Shown: positions 14,499-29,400 of the stretch, in pieces
How positions within the stretch are numbered: position 1 is the stretch's first letter
How the letters are laid out: each line of letters starts with the position of its first letter
Source of the DNA: Nautilus pompilius
Taxonomy: Eukaryota; Mollusca; Cephalopoda; Nautilida; Nautilidae
Direction of reading: 5' to 3'
NCBI GenBank assembly: GCA_018389105.1
Contig: JACATO010000132.1
Coordinates: 186,001 to 250,000, forward strand
Length of the DNA stretch: 64,000 nucleotides
The notes under the pieces: generated by a model
Databases searched by the model: none
Seen by the model: the letters and a program-made list of their open reading frames with translations, nothing else
What the model was told of the DNA's origin: nothing
Made by a program: the position numbers and the translations under genes

Positions 14499-17400
14499 TT
14501 GCTTCAGTAAGTTAATTAGGTTGATGATGCTTATCTGTTTTATTGCATGAGAAATCTGCTGGGAATTAAAGATTTTGTGTCTCAGATGATACTTTCAGTA
14601 CTTGAGTATTCCCAAGTGTTTTATTCTTGGCTCTGATTACTAGAGAACTGAGATGATAGGTGGGATTATCTTGGGAAAAGTAGATCATCATCTCCATTGA
14701 CCAGGAGACTTGTTGTGTGGGATTCTGTTTTTGTTGCTGTCTATATTTTCTCTTGGTTTATATTATTATATGATTATAATCTCTTTCATCCATATATCTA
14801 AACACTTTTTCTTTTCTTGTTAACTTTATCTTATCAATATCTTAGTTCACAATTGTTAAAATGTAAGACTTGTCATCAAAAGATGTCAAATTAATAAAGT
14901 TGAGAAAATGAAAGTGTAAGAATCTAACTCCATATGGAGAGTTTTATCTTTTCTAATGTGGTATGAAACGTCTCTAATATGACAAGTGAACCGTGTTTTG
15001 CACATGTGTGAAGTAGGTTCAGTTGCAAGGGAGACCAGAACGTCTATCAGACTACACAAATATTCTAATTTAAAGAATGCACTTAAACCAGTGATTCAAG
15101 TCTTAGCTTATTTATGTTTATTAAATATAGGTAAACACAACAATTCTTTCCTTATTTCCTGAGAGGGCAAAATTCCTGTTCCTATAGAATTAGATTTTAG
15201 ATTTCTAAAATCCTAGTGTTAATTCGTAATTAGAGAACGTATCTGATATCATTGATATAGTTCTAAGAAAGAAACAATTTTTCTAAAGTTATTTATAACA
15301 TGATTTATGTAGCGGTCCAGTGTATCTGCTCCGCAATAGAAACAAAGGGTTGTGGACTCATCAGGGGAAAATGAAATATAATGCTGGAAAAAGTCTTATG
15401 TGGTCAGAGTTCAACAAACTTCTTGTAATGTTTTATCATGTATGTATTTCTTGACAGTTAACAATATACTTGCAACTATACGCATTGATAACTGGTTATT
15501 TGAGTACACAGTTAGTGCCCTCAGTCTGTCCCTCTTGATATACATAATAAGTATAACTAAAAGACAACTTTTTTCCCCCCTCTTTTTGCAGTTTGAGGAC
15601 TTCTTGTTCAGTAAACAGAACACACTATGGGATGAAGCAAATGATAAAGTGACACAGGATATGACGCAGCCCCTGTCACATTACTGGATTGCATCATCTC
15701 ACAACACGTGAGTTCAAATAGCATGTGTACTCTTACTGTTTATTAACACCGTCAAAGATGATGGTTGTGCCTCATATCCCCTCGAAGACCGGTGACCAAA
15801 TTCACATACCCTTTAGAGTGAGACGTTTGAAAAGTTTTGTATAAAGACGAATGTGACATTAGTCTTTAAAAAACTTACCAAGAATTTCAACAACAAAAAA
15901 AAATTGCATTAGCATTTTTAGAATTGGACTTCTTCAATCGAGTAGTCCACAAAATGTAATGGCTTTAAATCACGCAGTGTATGAACTATCTGGATCTTCA
16001 AGCAAATTGTGACACAGAAAATACATGATTTATATAACTGTGTGGAATTTTATGGAACTGTCACCTTTACAGCTTATACGTGGAAGTCAGATTATAAATA
16101 TTATAATACTCATTTTAAAATTATATATTTTAACTTCTTCTCTAACTGTATTGCACTACTTGTATTAAGATATAAGTATTAAAAGCAATTATTGATCAGT
16201 GATTATCTGTTAAAAATTAAAAGTTAATAAACTGTGATGTAGAGAAGTGTCGTTTAACCAACGGATTACTAATTACTGCCTGATTTAATTTTACACTGAC
16301 TATAAAGTTAGGGAAAAAGACATTAAGATTCTGAAAACATGACAAATGATGATGATGACAACAGCGAAAGCAAATTTCATTTTTTAAAAAAAAACAATTA
16401 CTTCAATATTACATTTGGTTGTTTTTTGTTCATTTACTTTTCAGAAGAGAGAAACAATTTTCAAACAAGGCCGGCTCACAAAAATATTTTCTTAGTCTCT
16501 TAAAATGGGATGTTTAGGCTCTTTTGTGTAATAAATCCTTATTTACTGATCTGTTTGTAGAGGACTCTACTATGATGTTGGCTGATAAAAACACTTTAAA
16601 GTTTGTTGAGCTCTTAAGACAGGTCTCTAAAGCACTGTCATTTTGTTTTTAGCTATCTGACTGGTGACCAGTTTTCTAGTGAGTCGTCCACAGAAGCCTA
16701 TGCTAGGTGCCTTAGGATGGGGTGCAGATGTATTGAATGTGAGTATCTTTCGCTAGTTTTTAATTTTTCTGTACAACTTTTTTTTTTGTAACATAAAAGA
16801 AAGGTTCATTTACCTTAATTATTCTAATTAATGTAATAGATTATCTCTCCTTGTGTATAGTTGTTGAGGGTTAAATGTTTTGCTAATTTAACAACTCCAA
16901 ATGTAAGTTAGAGCGCAGGTTGGGGGATGGTGGTCATATCGTGTCTTTGAGGACAAACAATGCAAATTTGTGTGTATATAGATTTTTTTAAAATTGTTTT
17001 TTTTTTTTTTTCAGTGGACTGTTGGGACGGTCCTGATGGCTATCCTCACATCTACCACGGTCTGACACTGACATCAAAAATCCGGTTCCTTGATGTTCTG
17101 AAAACAATCACAGAACATGCTTGGGTAACAACGGAGTAAGTGCTGACCAGACACCCATTAAGACTACCGTTGTGTGGTTTCCCCTTCGTTTGTATTGTGC
17201 TGGTTATCATTCATTGCTGCTTCAGGGACTGCCATCTTTTGTTTGTCAAGCTTTTCTGAAGTGAGGGTAGACAAAAAAATAATAATAAATTTATAACACC
17301 ACTCTGCTCCTGGTGGTGCCTGTGTATGTTTGAAAAGTATTGAGGGCTTGGATCTGCTAGAATTTCCTGGAAATCATCAATGTAGGTGTTAGCAAAGAAT

Positions 17401-20400
17401 TGGAAATGGAGTTCAGTTTGGTTAAAAAAAATCTACATGGGTCAGATGTAATGTAGAATAAATAAATAAATAAATGAGGAGAATCTTTGTATCTCTAGGG
17501 TTAGATAATTTTGTTCTGACAGTACCTGAGCAATACTACTGCTCTAGAATGCTCATCTTCGGTGTACTAAGCCACAGTGATTGACTTAGCCACTTACTCA
17601 CCTGTATCCAAACAAGAGTAATACCAAACATGCTTATCTAGTTTTGTGATGTAATATTTCCACTTGGAGGCACCTGGTTTACATTAGGAAATAAATTCCT
17701 TTGCATATCCCATTACATTTTCAAAACTTGCAATAAAGTATTTCCTATACTCTGTCTTTAAAACAATAATTCAGAGTAAATTATTATCAGTAATTTAAAA
17801 AGATGGATGACTGGGTTGTACTTTTTAGTTAAAAGAAAACTCTCTAGCAGTTTGTTTGTATTTTTAATGAAACTGAGAAATTTCAACGTAATGTTAGCGA
17901 TCTATTTTGTAAATGATTATCTTTCTTTATTTATGGATTAGATTATTTTCATCTCGTGATTATAACAGTGAAAATAGCAGCAGCGGCAGCGGCTATTAGC
18001 TTTGGAATGTTTATGGACAAAACGTACATTGGAACTTTGTGTTTTTTTGGGGACAACAAGACAGTGTTATAAACTAAAGTACATCATAGGAATGGTTCTT
18101 GTTTAAAACTTAATTTTTTAGAATAGAGTTTTGATTTGATTCATTTAGCCTACAGCATTATTTAATTATGTTTCATAATTTTCTTTTTCTTCAGGGGTCT
18201 CTGATATATTTAACTTTCAAAATTATGTTGGTTTGTAACGAGGAAAATTAAGTGCACACGGTGAAGAACCCTTAGTACATTAAAGTTGCTAGCTCCTTAA
18301 TAGCATTGGAAGGAACTTGCTGTGGTATTAGTGCTTCTCTTAATAAAAGCGGTGTTAAGCTTTGTTTGCCTTTCAAATGAAAATGGAAAATTTCTTTCCA
18401 CAAATTTTAATTTAATCACAGATAATTACAGGAAATAGTATTGGACTTAATTTAAAGTTTAACCTATTTTCAGTTGAAAAAAAAAATTTAAGTAATTACT
18501 GGTGAATGTTTCCATATTCAAAAACAATTTTATGTTGGCTTTACAGATACAGAATAATCTTTTTCTGAAATGAGTATTTTAGACATGTAAAAATTATGGT
18601 AATTTTAGTCTTTTTTAAAAAAAAAGTTTAATTACAACATTAAGTGTTGTTGACAGTTCTGATGTGCAGAGAAACATTTTTGTGAATGCTGCATAATTGT
18701 CATCTAGCCATAGGCTTTGGAACTTGTTGCTTGGCAATTAAAAGGATTGTGCTACAGTAATTAATTAAATATGCGGCCATAGTAGATTTCAACAGGAGGT
18801 AATTTTTTTCAAATTAACTGCGATCATATTTATTTTAAATGTTAAGACAAAAATTTGCATTCAACTAAGGTTCTACAAGATGCTGCAAGCTGTTAATATG
18901 ATGGAAACTCACCCAAATTGATTTAGGTTAGAATGAAATGAAGTAAAAGACAAAACATTTATCTAGGCATTTTTATCAGAGAATTGGTGGTGCACTACAG
19001 GATTTTTTGGAACTGAAGACAGATTGTGTTGTTATTTATCATGCCAAACTCTGCTGAAAACATGTATAAATGGTAATGGTCATCTCTCTACTTTTCCTGT
19101 CAAAGAAAAAAACAATTTTTGTTACCTTTTTTTGACTGGTAATGGCTTTCATGGTCTACTTTTTCATTTCAGCTATCCATTGATTTTGTCAATAGAGAAT
19201 CATTGTAGCTTGCCTCAGCAACGCAAGATGGCTATGGCCTTTAAAGATATGTTCAGAGGTAAGGAGCAGTCAGCAGTTTGCTGTATAACTTTGTTGATTG
19301 CTTTTAAATTTCTGACATCAGGCGTACAGGTAATGCATATGTTACGTTTAACTGCAGTTGGAGAGAGTTTAGGAGTCATTTGAAAGAATATTTATGAGGA
19401 TGGGGGTGGGGGAGTTGCCATGGCATGACTGCAGTTTGGTTTCTCCTGAGGTCAGAGTTGAGCTAATCATTCTTGTGAACCAGCCTGTCTTTGTGGGTCT
19501 GATTAGAAGAGTTCGCAATGGCTGTTCAGTATACATGGGAAAAGCCCCACAGACCAACCCACTTGGCCAGTCAAGCGAATATCTTGACGACCCTGTGCCA
19601 GAGGGTCCCTAAGCCATTATGGTTGTGCAGAAAAAAATGTGGAGCTTCTTATTTAGAACTTTCAAGTCCCATTAATTCTCTGATTTCTTAGATTTTGGTT
19701 CCCTTGATTTTATGAATATACAAAAAAAACTAGGCACAATACAAGATCTGTTGAAAAAGCATCCGACTCTATTTTTTCCCGTGGGAAGTAATGACGTTAG
19801 GGAGGCAAAAGTGTGCATAGTGGAGCCGCATGCGTGGTTTTTGGCGGGCTTGCTGGATGCATCAGTCGCTGTCAGGCAGCCAGCATGTGAGGTGCTGTAC
19901 TACTTACTCGTTGCATTTTCATTTCGTCTATGATGACGGAACGTGTGGAGCAATGATCTTGCATCAAGTTTTGCCAAAAGCTTTGAGATACCCAAACGGA
20001 AACAATTCACAAAATTCAACAGGCTTTTGGTGACAATGCCATGGGTGTTACCCAAAGAAAAGAATGGTACAACAGGTTCAAAGATGGCTGCACATCAGTG
20101 GAGAGTGACCAGCGTTCCGGGAGGCCGTCAACAAGCTGCAATTCAGTTATTGAGAAAGTGCGGACCTTGATAATGGAGGATCGTCGTTTGACGGTGCGGG
20201 AAATTGGTGACGAGGTCAGTAAAGATTCTGTACATGCAATTTTAAAGGAGGATTTGGGCTTGTGCAGAGTGGCAGCAAAATTTGTGCCCAAGCTGCTTTC
20301 TCAAGAACAACAACTTCGTCTTGAGGTTGAACAGGACCTGTTGGATACTGCCAACAGGGATCCTGAGTCCCAGAATACCGTGATAACTGGAGATGAGACA

Positions 20401-23400
20401 TGGGTGTACGGGTACGACCCGGTGACCAAAGCTCAGTCATCACAGTGGATCGCCAAGGCCCAAAAAAGCACGTGAGGTCTGGAGCAAAATAAAGGTGATG
20501 CTGACTGTTTTCTTCAACTACTAAGGCGTTGTGCATCATGAATATGCACCAGAAGGACAAACAGTTACAAAGGAGTACTATCAGGAAGTCCTCCGACATC
20601 TTCGTGATGCAGTTTGGCGCAAGAGACTGGATCTGTGGGCCTTGCAAAACTGGCAGCTTCATCATGACAACACCCTGGCTCATTCGTCACAGCTGATCCA
20701 AGGTTTCTTGGCAAAGAAAGGCATTTCGCTCAGTCGCCAAGCTCCCTACTCTCCAGACACGGCTCCTTTTGACTTCTGGTTGTTCCCAAAAATGAAGACA
20801 TCATGCGGAATGTGACAGCGAAGCTGAGAGCCATTCCAGACGTGCTTCAAACAGTGGAAGGATCGCTGGGCTGTGTGGAGGCACAAGGGGCCTACTTAGA
20901 AGGGGATTAGCAAAGCAATTGAACCCCACCAAGTACGTAATTTTTTTTTCCTAGCCTAAGGTCGGATACTTTTTTCGACAGACCTCGTATGATTACAACT
21001 AAATTAAGTAAATAAGTGTATTTATTTATTTATTGTTTCCAAGAGATACTTGGGAACACTAGCACATTCAGTTATTATTGTCAAAGTAAAATTTTTAGTC
21101 TTGCGATTTCTTGTTGTTCATTGGAATTTTTAAACTTTACTAGTTGGAGTAATGGAAATTTCTGGTTAAATGTGGCATCAGAGCCAGTGTGGAGGGGCTT
21201 CACTGGACCGGCTGACAGACCTGCTGATGTTTCAGAAAGGATGAGATTCTGAATCTTTGTATTAATGAACAGTAATGGTTGTTCAGAGAGAGTTTGTGTA
21301 ACTGACCATTACTTGTGATATGGCCAGCACTTTCTGTTGAGAATGTTTGTGTTGCTGTAGTGTTGCCTCTCTTCAGCCACCCTTCCAGATCTGGAATATT
21401 CTCTGATAAGACAATGCGCTTTATCACTCGCTGCTTTTACCGATATAGCCATGAGCCGCATGCACAGCCACTCTGGTCTGGATACCACCATCAGGGCTTC
21501 ATCCCCTACTGACTTCCTCTAATTCCTTTTTTAATTATTTTTTATTACATTCTCTATGTTTGAATTTCTAATTCATTTATTTGGTCTTACTTTTTTCCTC
21601 TTTACATTCCAAAAACTAATTTTATATTTAAACATATATTTCTTTAATAAAAGTTGCTTTACACGAAGAGTTTGTGTTGATCGTTTGGCAAACAAAACTG
21701 TTAGCCACCTTGGAAATATTTGTTTTTTGTTTGCTTAACTTTTAGAAACTAGTGTATAACCCCCCTTCCTCCAGATATGGCATACTCTAAATAAAGAGAA
21801 CACGTTACATTCAGCTGTAGGCATACTTTAAATAAAGAGAATGAGTTACATTCAGCTATAGGCATACTCTAAATAAAGTGAACGCGTTACATTCAGCTGT
21901 AGGCATACTTTAAATAAAGAGAACGTGTTACATTCAGCTGTAGGCATTCTTTAAATAAAGAGAACGTGTTACATTCAGCTGTAGGCATTCTTTAAATAAA
22001 GAGAACGTGTTACATTCATCTGTAGGCATACTTTAAATAAAGAGAACGTGTTACATTCAGCTGTAGGCATACTTTAAATAAAGAGAACGAGTTACATTCA
22101 GCTGTAGGCATACTTTAAATAAAGAGAACACGTTACATTCAGCTGTAGGCATACTTTAAATAAAGAGAACGTGTTACATTCATCTGTAGGCATACTTTAA
22201 ATAAAGAGAACGTGTTACATTCAGCTGTAGGCATACTTTAAATAAAGAGAATGAGTTACATTCAGCTATAGGCATACTCTAAATAAAGAGAACACGTTAC
22301 ATTCAGCTGTAGGCATACTTTAAATAAAGAGAACGTGTTACATTCATCTGTAGGCATACTCTAAATAAAGAGAACACGTTACATTCAGCTGTAGGCATAC
22401 TTTAAATAAAGAGAACGTGTTACATTCATCTGTAGGCATACTTTAAATAAAGAGAACGCGTTACATTCAGCTGTAGGCATACTTTAAATAAAGAGAACGT
22501 GTTACATTCATCTGTAGGCATTCTTTAAATAAAGAGAACGCGTTACATTCAGCTAACTCAGAACATGATTGTAAGCAATGGTTTTTAAAGTATTTAATTA
22601 TAGTTTGTTTTTCTGTTTAGAAACCATTTAATGCCAAATGTCTGGATGAATGAAATAGCAATAGGTATCTAAATATTGTTTACTATAAGGATTATTCATT
22701 TAGTGCTAAGAATACAGCAGTAGATCTGGCACATTATTATTATATTATTCTAAGTCTAGATGGCTGCAGCTGTTTTCTGTTTCCTTCCACTGGATGCTGT
22801 TTCTCCAATAGTTCAACTTGTATCATCAGTTGTTGTTTGAAAGCCACCTTTGGAGATGTTTTTGAGCTTCTGCATCACTGATTTTGACTCTTGTACAGTA
22901 GAGATACAACTAAATCTCATCATTTTTTTTTGCAGTAAAGTTTTGGCCATCATTTTCTGAATGTCCAAACATTTGCTGACAAAATATTCCAAATAACAAA
23001 ATAGAATGAAACTAGATTTTTCTGTAGTAATAGTTTTTTTAGAATTTGAAGTTACAGTTGATTGGTTAGGCTGAAGCTGTGGTATATCTTAACTGAATAA
23101 GAAAGGTTATGTTTTTACCTTTTCCCATGGCATCATCTTAGTAGTTTCAGCAATGTCTTTCTGATGATGATATCGATGTTAGGCATGGTTTAGCTTGATG
23201 AGCACTGGTGCAAGCAAATAGTGGTGCACGTTCAAAGCCAGCAGCTTGGAACTGTTATTTGTACACCAGATAGTTCCCACTTGTGATGCTGATGGTAGCA
23301 TCAAAATGCAGAAAAATTTTGCTATAATCTTGACTGAACGAACAGGTAGTGTGAAAAATCTGATTTAGTAGAGTTTGTTGTTTTTTTAATTATAGGAATG

Positions 23401-26400
23401 CATCACCAATGACATTCTGTTCTTACCTTGCTTTTTTTTTTGTTGTAAATCCATTGTAAAGTCTGTAGTGAAGTATATTCACCATGACCACTGCAATAAA
23501 TACCAAATCTTGAAAATGTATTGAGGACCCTGTGATCGGCAAGATTCACCGGTTGAATAGTGGTGGCCCTCAAGATGTATTCAGATTGCTTATCTACAGC
23601 TAATAAGGGCTACCAGATTATTAATGTGACTGTCTACTAACAATATGTAATGATGACCTTAAATGGCTACCAATTTTTGCTCAATGAACCTGTCAGATGT
23701 TCTACTTAATGAAATAGGATGAATTTTCAATACAAACTACTTCACATTTTATTTTTATTCTATATCATTTCTTATGTGCAACAATGATTCTCAATAACCT
23801 ATTTTATATTTACATGTACTATGATGACCAGTATACAGCGTAGTAACCATACAGAGAAACTTGAGATAGCACAAGCTATCAGAAAATCTTCAGTTTGCAG
23901 ATAGCCATGTCACAAACAGGAACTACTGGATTCTGGGAGAGAATATATAGTTTGGCAATGTGACATTGGTAGAGCCAACAGAAAATCTCCAAGCACTGGA
24001 TATTCTACTGTCAGTTGTCACATCTGGGATACCCAGAGCCAATAGGATAGATGCTTTGTGCTGTGAAGAAGAGTGGGAAGCAAAACTCTAACAATGGCTA
24101 CCGATGTGGCAGACTCTGTGCAGATGCCCATGAGAACAATAAGACTTTATTTGCACAGCATAGGGTGCAAGAGAAAAGTGGAGAGGCAAAAAATGCCTCA
24201 CTCTATGCAATTTCACTTGCTGACTGTAGCGGCAATGCAGACGCTTCCATATCTGTTGAGTCTTAAGTTGTCACAGTTTTCAGAAAGTGGTTGTGTGGGT
24301 GTGACACCATCCAGCACAGGAATTTATATTGAGACATTGTATGCCACCACAAAAAAAGGCTATTTGTTTGTCATGACATCAGGTATGATTTGAGAAACTG
24401 GATAAACACAGTTGTTGGTTTGTGAAGAAACTGATGTATGCTGGAGATAGCGCACAAACTACCACCATCCCACTGAGCTCTGTGGTTTATCCTCGACCAA
24501 TCGATGTTTAAGCCTGCAACCCTTCCAAAGGCACTCTAGTACGGATTCTGTGGCAAGAATGGGCTACAATCCAGCAGACCAGGATTGCTGATTTTGTTTG
24601 CACACTAGTGTGTTGGCACATTTCTGCCTTGCATAAGGAAAAGGGCTACATTACAAAATATTTACCTATTCCTATTCTTCCAGTGTTTAAAAAAGGTGTC
24701 CTTTAAGACAGATGTTATGTACTTATGTCAAGTTTTTCTCTATCAGATTTATTTGAAGTTCAGGGATTTTGCCTTCCCTTTTTGGTGGATACATTGTGTG
24801 TGTGTGTCTTGATTTTGACAATATTTCAGGCATATTTACAAAGTATTTATAAAGTCTTTAAGGGTTTCAAATTGTAATAACTGTTTAACTATGTAAGAAA
24901 GAACAAAAAGTGAATTGTATAATAAAGGCATAGAGTTAAAAGTTTTTGAGTTTCACAGTACATATTTAAGCTTTTACATAGCTGCTATCTTTAGTGTATT
25001 TCTTATTTGATATTTTTGGTCCTAATTCTTTATTGTGCTTGCTTGCTTCAGATAGCCTGCTGGTTGAATCAGTAGACAAAGATGCCACGGAGCTTCCATC
25101 ACCGGCTCAGTTGAGGAAAAAAATTATTCTCAAGGTACCTTCAGCTAATTTAACCCTTTCCGAAACTTTCAGTACAAAAGGGGTGAAATCTTTTTAATTT
25201 GTTTTTAAGTTCTATAATTAGGCAAATAAAATTAACAGAAGGTTGATTACTGTACTTTGGTTAATACAAGGTGATACAATTTCAGCTTATGCATGGCTCC
25301 AGGGTAAAGAAATATTTGTTGATGCAGCTTTTGGGTTGATTAGTGGTACCTCTTTTAGCCAGTCTCTCTCTCAGGTAATTTCTCTCTCATATCTACAGAT
25401 TAGTTACCAAAAATTAGCTTAAATATCATGCCTTGCAGATGATTTGTTTAATTCTTAATTACATCTTTTGTTTTCATTATTTTTCTGCTAACAAAAAAAA
25501 AGAAATAGATTAATTATTTATTCTTCTTAAGTAAATATATTGAAATATTAATATTTTAAAATGCAGAATTCATATGATGACATGGATTCTACGTGGTTTT
25601 AACTTGAGACTACAGCAGATGAGGCCATCACCTCTTGACCAGTCCTCAAAGCTAAATAGTACATTAGATTTTACCTTATTTCTTTCAATATCCGAGGATG
25701 AAGCTTTCCAAATAGTATCTGCACTCACTAAGAACTCATGGCCTGTGTTTTCAGTTGCCAGGTAAGACATAATCATGAGTTCAAACCACAGTTCCTGTGA
25801 TTACAAGTTCTACCTAAAATAATGAGGCATTTTGTTTGATTTATGGTTTTTAATCTGACTATTCCTGGGAAAATTATTTATGCAGTCTAACCTCAAGAAC
25901 CTGGCACGTTTAGGTCTGAGCCTTTGCTGGATTACTGATTTTGCCAAACATCTGATTAACAATATATATAGATAGATACAGTATAGTATAAGAATACACA
26001 GATATACAAAACAATAAAAAAATAAAGCAATATTAATATAATAGGATTGATTTACTTAACAAATAATCTTGACTCTCTTCTGAGGTACAAAATTGTAAGG
26101 TAGACTAGAAGATTCAGTTACTTGTATGGGTGAAATGATTATGAGGGTTAATTAAATGTGAAATAGCGAATAGTTATAATACCTGCTGAATGTTGCCAAC
26201 TAACGTGCCCAGAAACACCAGCCTGTGAACTATTACCAGTCTCCTATTTTTTCCCTGTTCTGAAACTGAACTACTGAAGCTTTTCTTAACTTCTGATTAT
26301 ACTAGGATTAGCATAATATATGTTGGATGGCTGATGTTTCCAGACAACTGCTTGCCCAATTCTTGAGTTTGGACTGTATATGGGTTTTGTAAGGAAAATA

Positions 26401-29400
26401 TTATAATATATGTAGTGTTATATTTGGAGAATTTGTACAAATTATGCAGATTTCACACTGTTTGTTGCTTATAGCATCTTTTCATTTGTGCTTAAGGAGT
26501 CTTCTGGAAAATACTCAAATCTGCTATTTTGAGCCAATATAGAAGACTTGTTTAATGTTATGGTTGATATTCACTTCAAGATTTGTGCATTCACTTTTTG
26601 TTATTTTTGTGTTTGCCATTGTAAATGTGCAAACTCGTTGAATATGTTCAGAGTGGGGTAGCTTCTGTTTTTGTTAATCTAGAGATAACAGATAACACCT
26701 GTTTGAATGCTATAATGTTAGAGGGAGTTTGCATATTTTTCACCTGTTCTTATTTACTTTTTAAGGAAATTTCTTAATTTTTCAAATTTAGCAAATTACA
26801 AAATTTCACATATTTATCTAAAAATTATACAAATGGCAACATTTTTCTAAGTCAGACTGTGTTACAAATTTGAAGGTATCTGGTCATAAAATCAAGAAAT
26901 AGAAAATAATAAACATTAAAAGACCATGTTCGGGAAAATATCTATAATTCACATCATCTCTATATTCACTTATGAAATCTGTAAAAATATTTTTGCAAAA
27001 ACAAAAATTTTTTTATAAATTTAAAACTTGTCTGATACTACCAGTTGGACGGTTTGTAATTTCCTCCGAGGAAGCACACTTCTTACAGTTAGCAGTGCAG
27101 TCATTTTAAAAGATCAAGCAAAATGGCTTTCGCCAGGTGTATGCCAGCTTAAAACCAGATTCTGAAGTACCTACAGCCAAAAATTCGGGGCTTCTGGGTG
27201 CTATGGTTTGGCTGCAAGAGAGTACCAGACAGACATTTGGAAATATGTATTAGATGTGAGCCATTTATTGTCTTTCCTGTACCACAGAAGGTTTATTTTT
27301 ATCCTCAAAGGGAATAAGTCAGGGTGTCCATTAGTGAAATCTCTTATCATATGATAAGGGAAGAAAGGGGCCATGAGATTCTTGTAAATAGTTAATTTAA
27401 ATGAAGATGGGTGAGTCTCAGAATAAATTCTTAAAACTTTCTTGGTTTTGTTAGTTAATAGTTTGATTCTTCAGTGGGAATGCAACATTGTAGGCCTTTT
27501 TTGAGAAACTGCTTTGGATAAAATCATATTCAGCTCTATCGAAGTAAATTAAATAGCAAGTGTTTTAAAAGAAGAAATAAAAAAGCTACCACTTACAGGT
27601 GAATAAATATTTTCACTCTCTGAGAGAGAAGAAAAAACATTTAAGTGGTGGCATGTGATAAATATGTACAATCAGAATAGAACTTTGGTTGTAAAAGAAT
27701 AAAGACAAATTTCAAGTTAATTAGGGAAGTTTAGTGTTTTTAAAAAGAGAATACTATATTACTACCAATGCTGAGATATTTTTTTTTTATTCATTTCCTT
27801 ACTGTAAAAAGAAATAAGAATAGATTATTTTATTTTCTCTGTTTTTTTAGTTGGTTTTGTGTTGTTATTTGACTATTAGAGCAGTTCTGGTAGTACTTGT
27901 AGGCTACAGTTAGCATGTGCAATCAGTCTGAAATTTACCTTCACAGACAGATTTTTTGTGGTCAGAAACCAGTGTGTTCAGTTATTTGACATGAAGACTT
28001 GTTCACAATACTTGAAATGGGAGCCTTGAAAGCTTTTATCAAATGTCTCTTATCTCGAAGTCTCATTATTCCACAGACATTTTAAAGATTCACACATGTC
28101 CTGTGAAATTCTAAAATGTCCATAATGGTGCATAAATGTTTTCTTAAAAATGTTAATGCAAATATTTGCACTAGATTGAGTCTCTGTGCATGCAGCTAAG
28201 ATTTCAAGAAGTCCCAGCATCTCACCGTCATGTAATTAAGTTACTGCTGTGACTGACTACCTGACTTGTAGATGGTGGAGGGATTTCATTTTGTGACCCG
28301 TAAGTGATGAATACACATGTTTTAATTAGCTGGCATGTGTCATGTTGATTGCTCCCCACCACAAATTCATGATGGCTAACCATTTCAGAAGACTGGGATT
28401 GCTTTCTGTTCTGATTCAGCTTTCTGGAATATACCTGTGTAGGGATTTTTGTTGTAATCACTATGAAAAAAGGTAATGTTTGTTTTGTTTTGTATTTTTT
28501 TTAGCACAAGAAACTTCCAGAAGGGGCTGATGAATGCTCTGTTACTGTCAACAGTGATGACAGTAAGTACTTCTTTCTGGATACATTTTGCTAATTATAG
28601 GAAGAGACTTTTTACATTTGTCTTCATGATATAGGATGATGGGATTAAAAATTGGTCACAAGTAAAAATGTGTAGTCCAATCTTCTGTATCTGTAATGCT
28701 AAGAAACAGTTCAAACAGGAGATTTTCTGTCCCGCCATGCTTGTTTCCAGGGGTTTTTCTGTATACTTCACTCTCCACTTTTAACCAGATAGCTTTCTGA
28801 TTGGTTTTCCTTGTGCTTATTCCTAACAAAGATATGCCTATTAACATCTTTTAGGAATGCTACAGACCACACCATTTTAACTAATGTTAACAAATGTTCA
28901 AATGTTTAATTAATTAATTTTTATATTAGTATTTCTGGAAATGCAGAGTTCTAGTGTGGACTTTCACTTTTGTTTTCCCATGCTGAGAAATGGTCACGGG
29001 ATCCACTCTGTCAGTATGTAAACACACAATCACGCATCTTCTAAACCTAGAATGAAATCTGCAGTCCCCATAACCTGTATGGTGAGACAATGCTTTGCAG
29101 ATGGTTATTGAACTCATTTGTAGTGGGAGTAGAAAAATTGGTTGTTTCAGAACCCATACAAAAATTAACGATAAAGGCAGGTTATTACAAAACACGAAGA
29201 AAAAAATGGAGTAAATAAGGTTTCTTGATTAACATGGCTCAGGGTTCTTGTAATGCTTACAAACTAGCTCATTCCATTCAATAAACTGATATCTTACGCC
29301 AACCTTTTGAATATGGTCTTAATCTGATGTCTGCAAATATAAAACAAATGCCATCATGGGTTTTGTTGTGCATATAGCAGGGTCTAGTTTAGACAGACAG

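Larger units (their letters stand above)
19742..20987 (+). mobile_element. Mariner (DD34D) element with both ends, inactivated
   Basis: About 1.25 kb, the usual mariner size. Imperfect terminal inverted repeats lie at 19742-19767 and 20961-20987 (about four mismatches and one indel). They are flanked by the TA target duplication at 19740-19741 and 20988-20989. It lies in the X-box intron, in the same orientation as the host gene. Reading pieces across frames gives the whole mariner order: ERFKDG-like helix-turn-helix region, [14 protein letters not shown] (first Asp), [10 protein letters not shown] (second Asp) and [11 protein letters not shown] (third Asp). I count 34 residues between the second and third Asp, which is the mariner signature. 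Mutations at CpG-like sites in the repeats suggest an old insertion. Confidence 0.93.

Noticed and set aside
19369-19612. Overlapping frames on both strands just before the mariner element
   Set aside because: No recognisable domain; intronic sequence with raised GC, likely an old insertion or chance.
21775-22553. Regular repeats resembling a CRISPR array
   Set aside because: Units are contiguous with no unique spacers, in an intron of an animal gene; it is a minisatellite.
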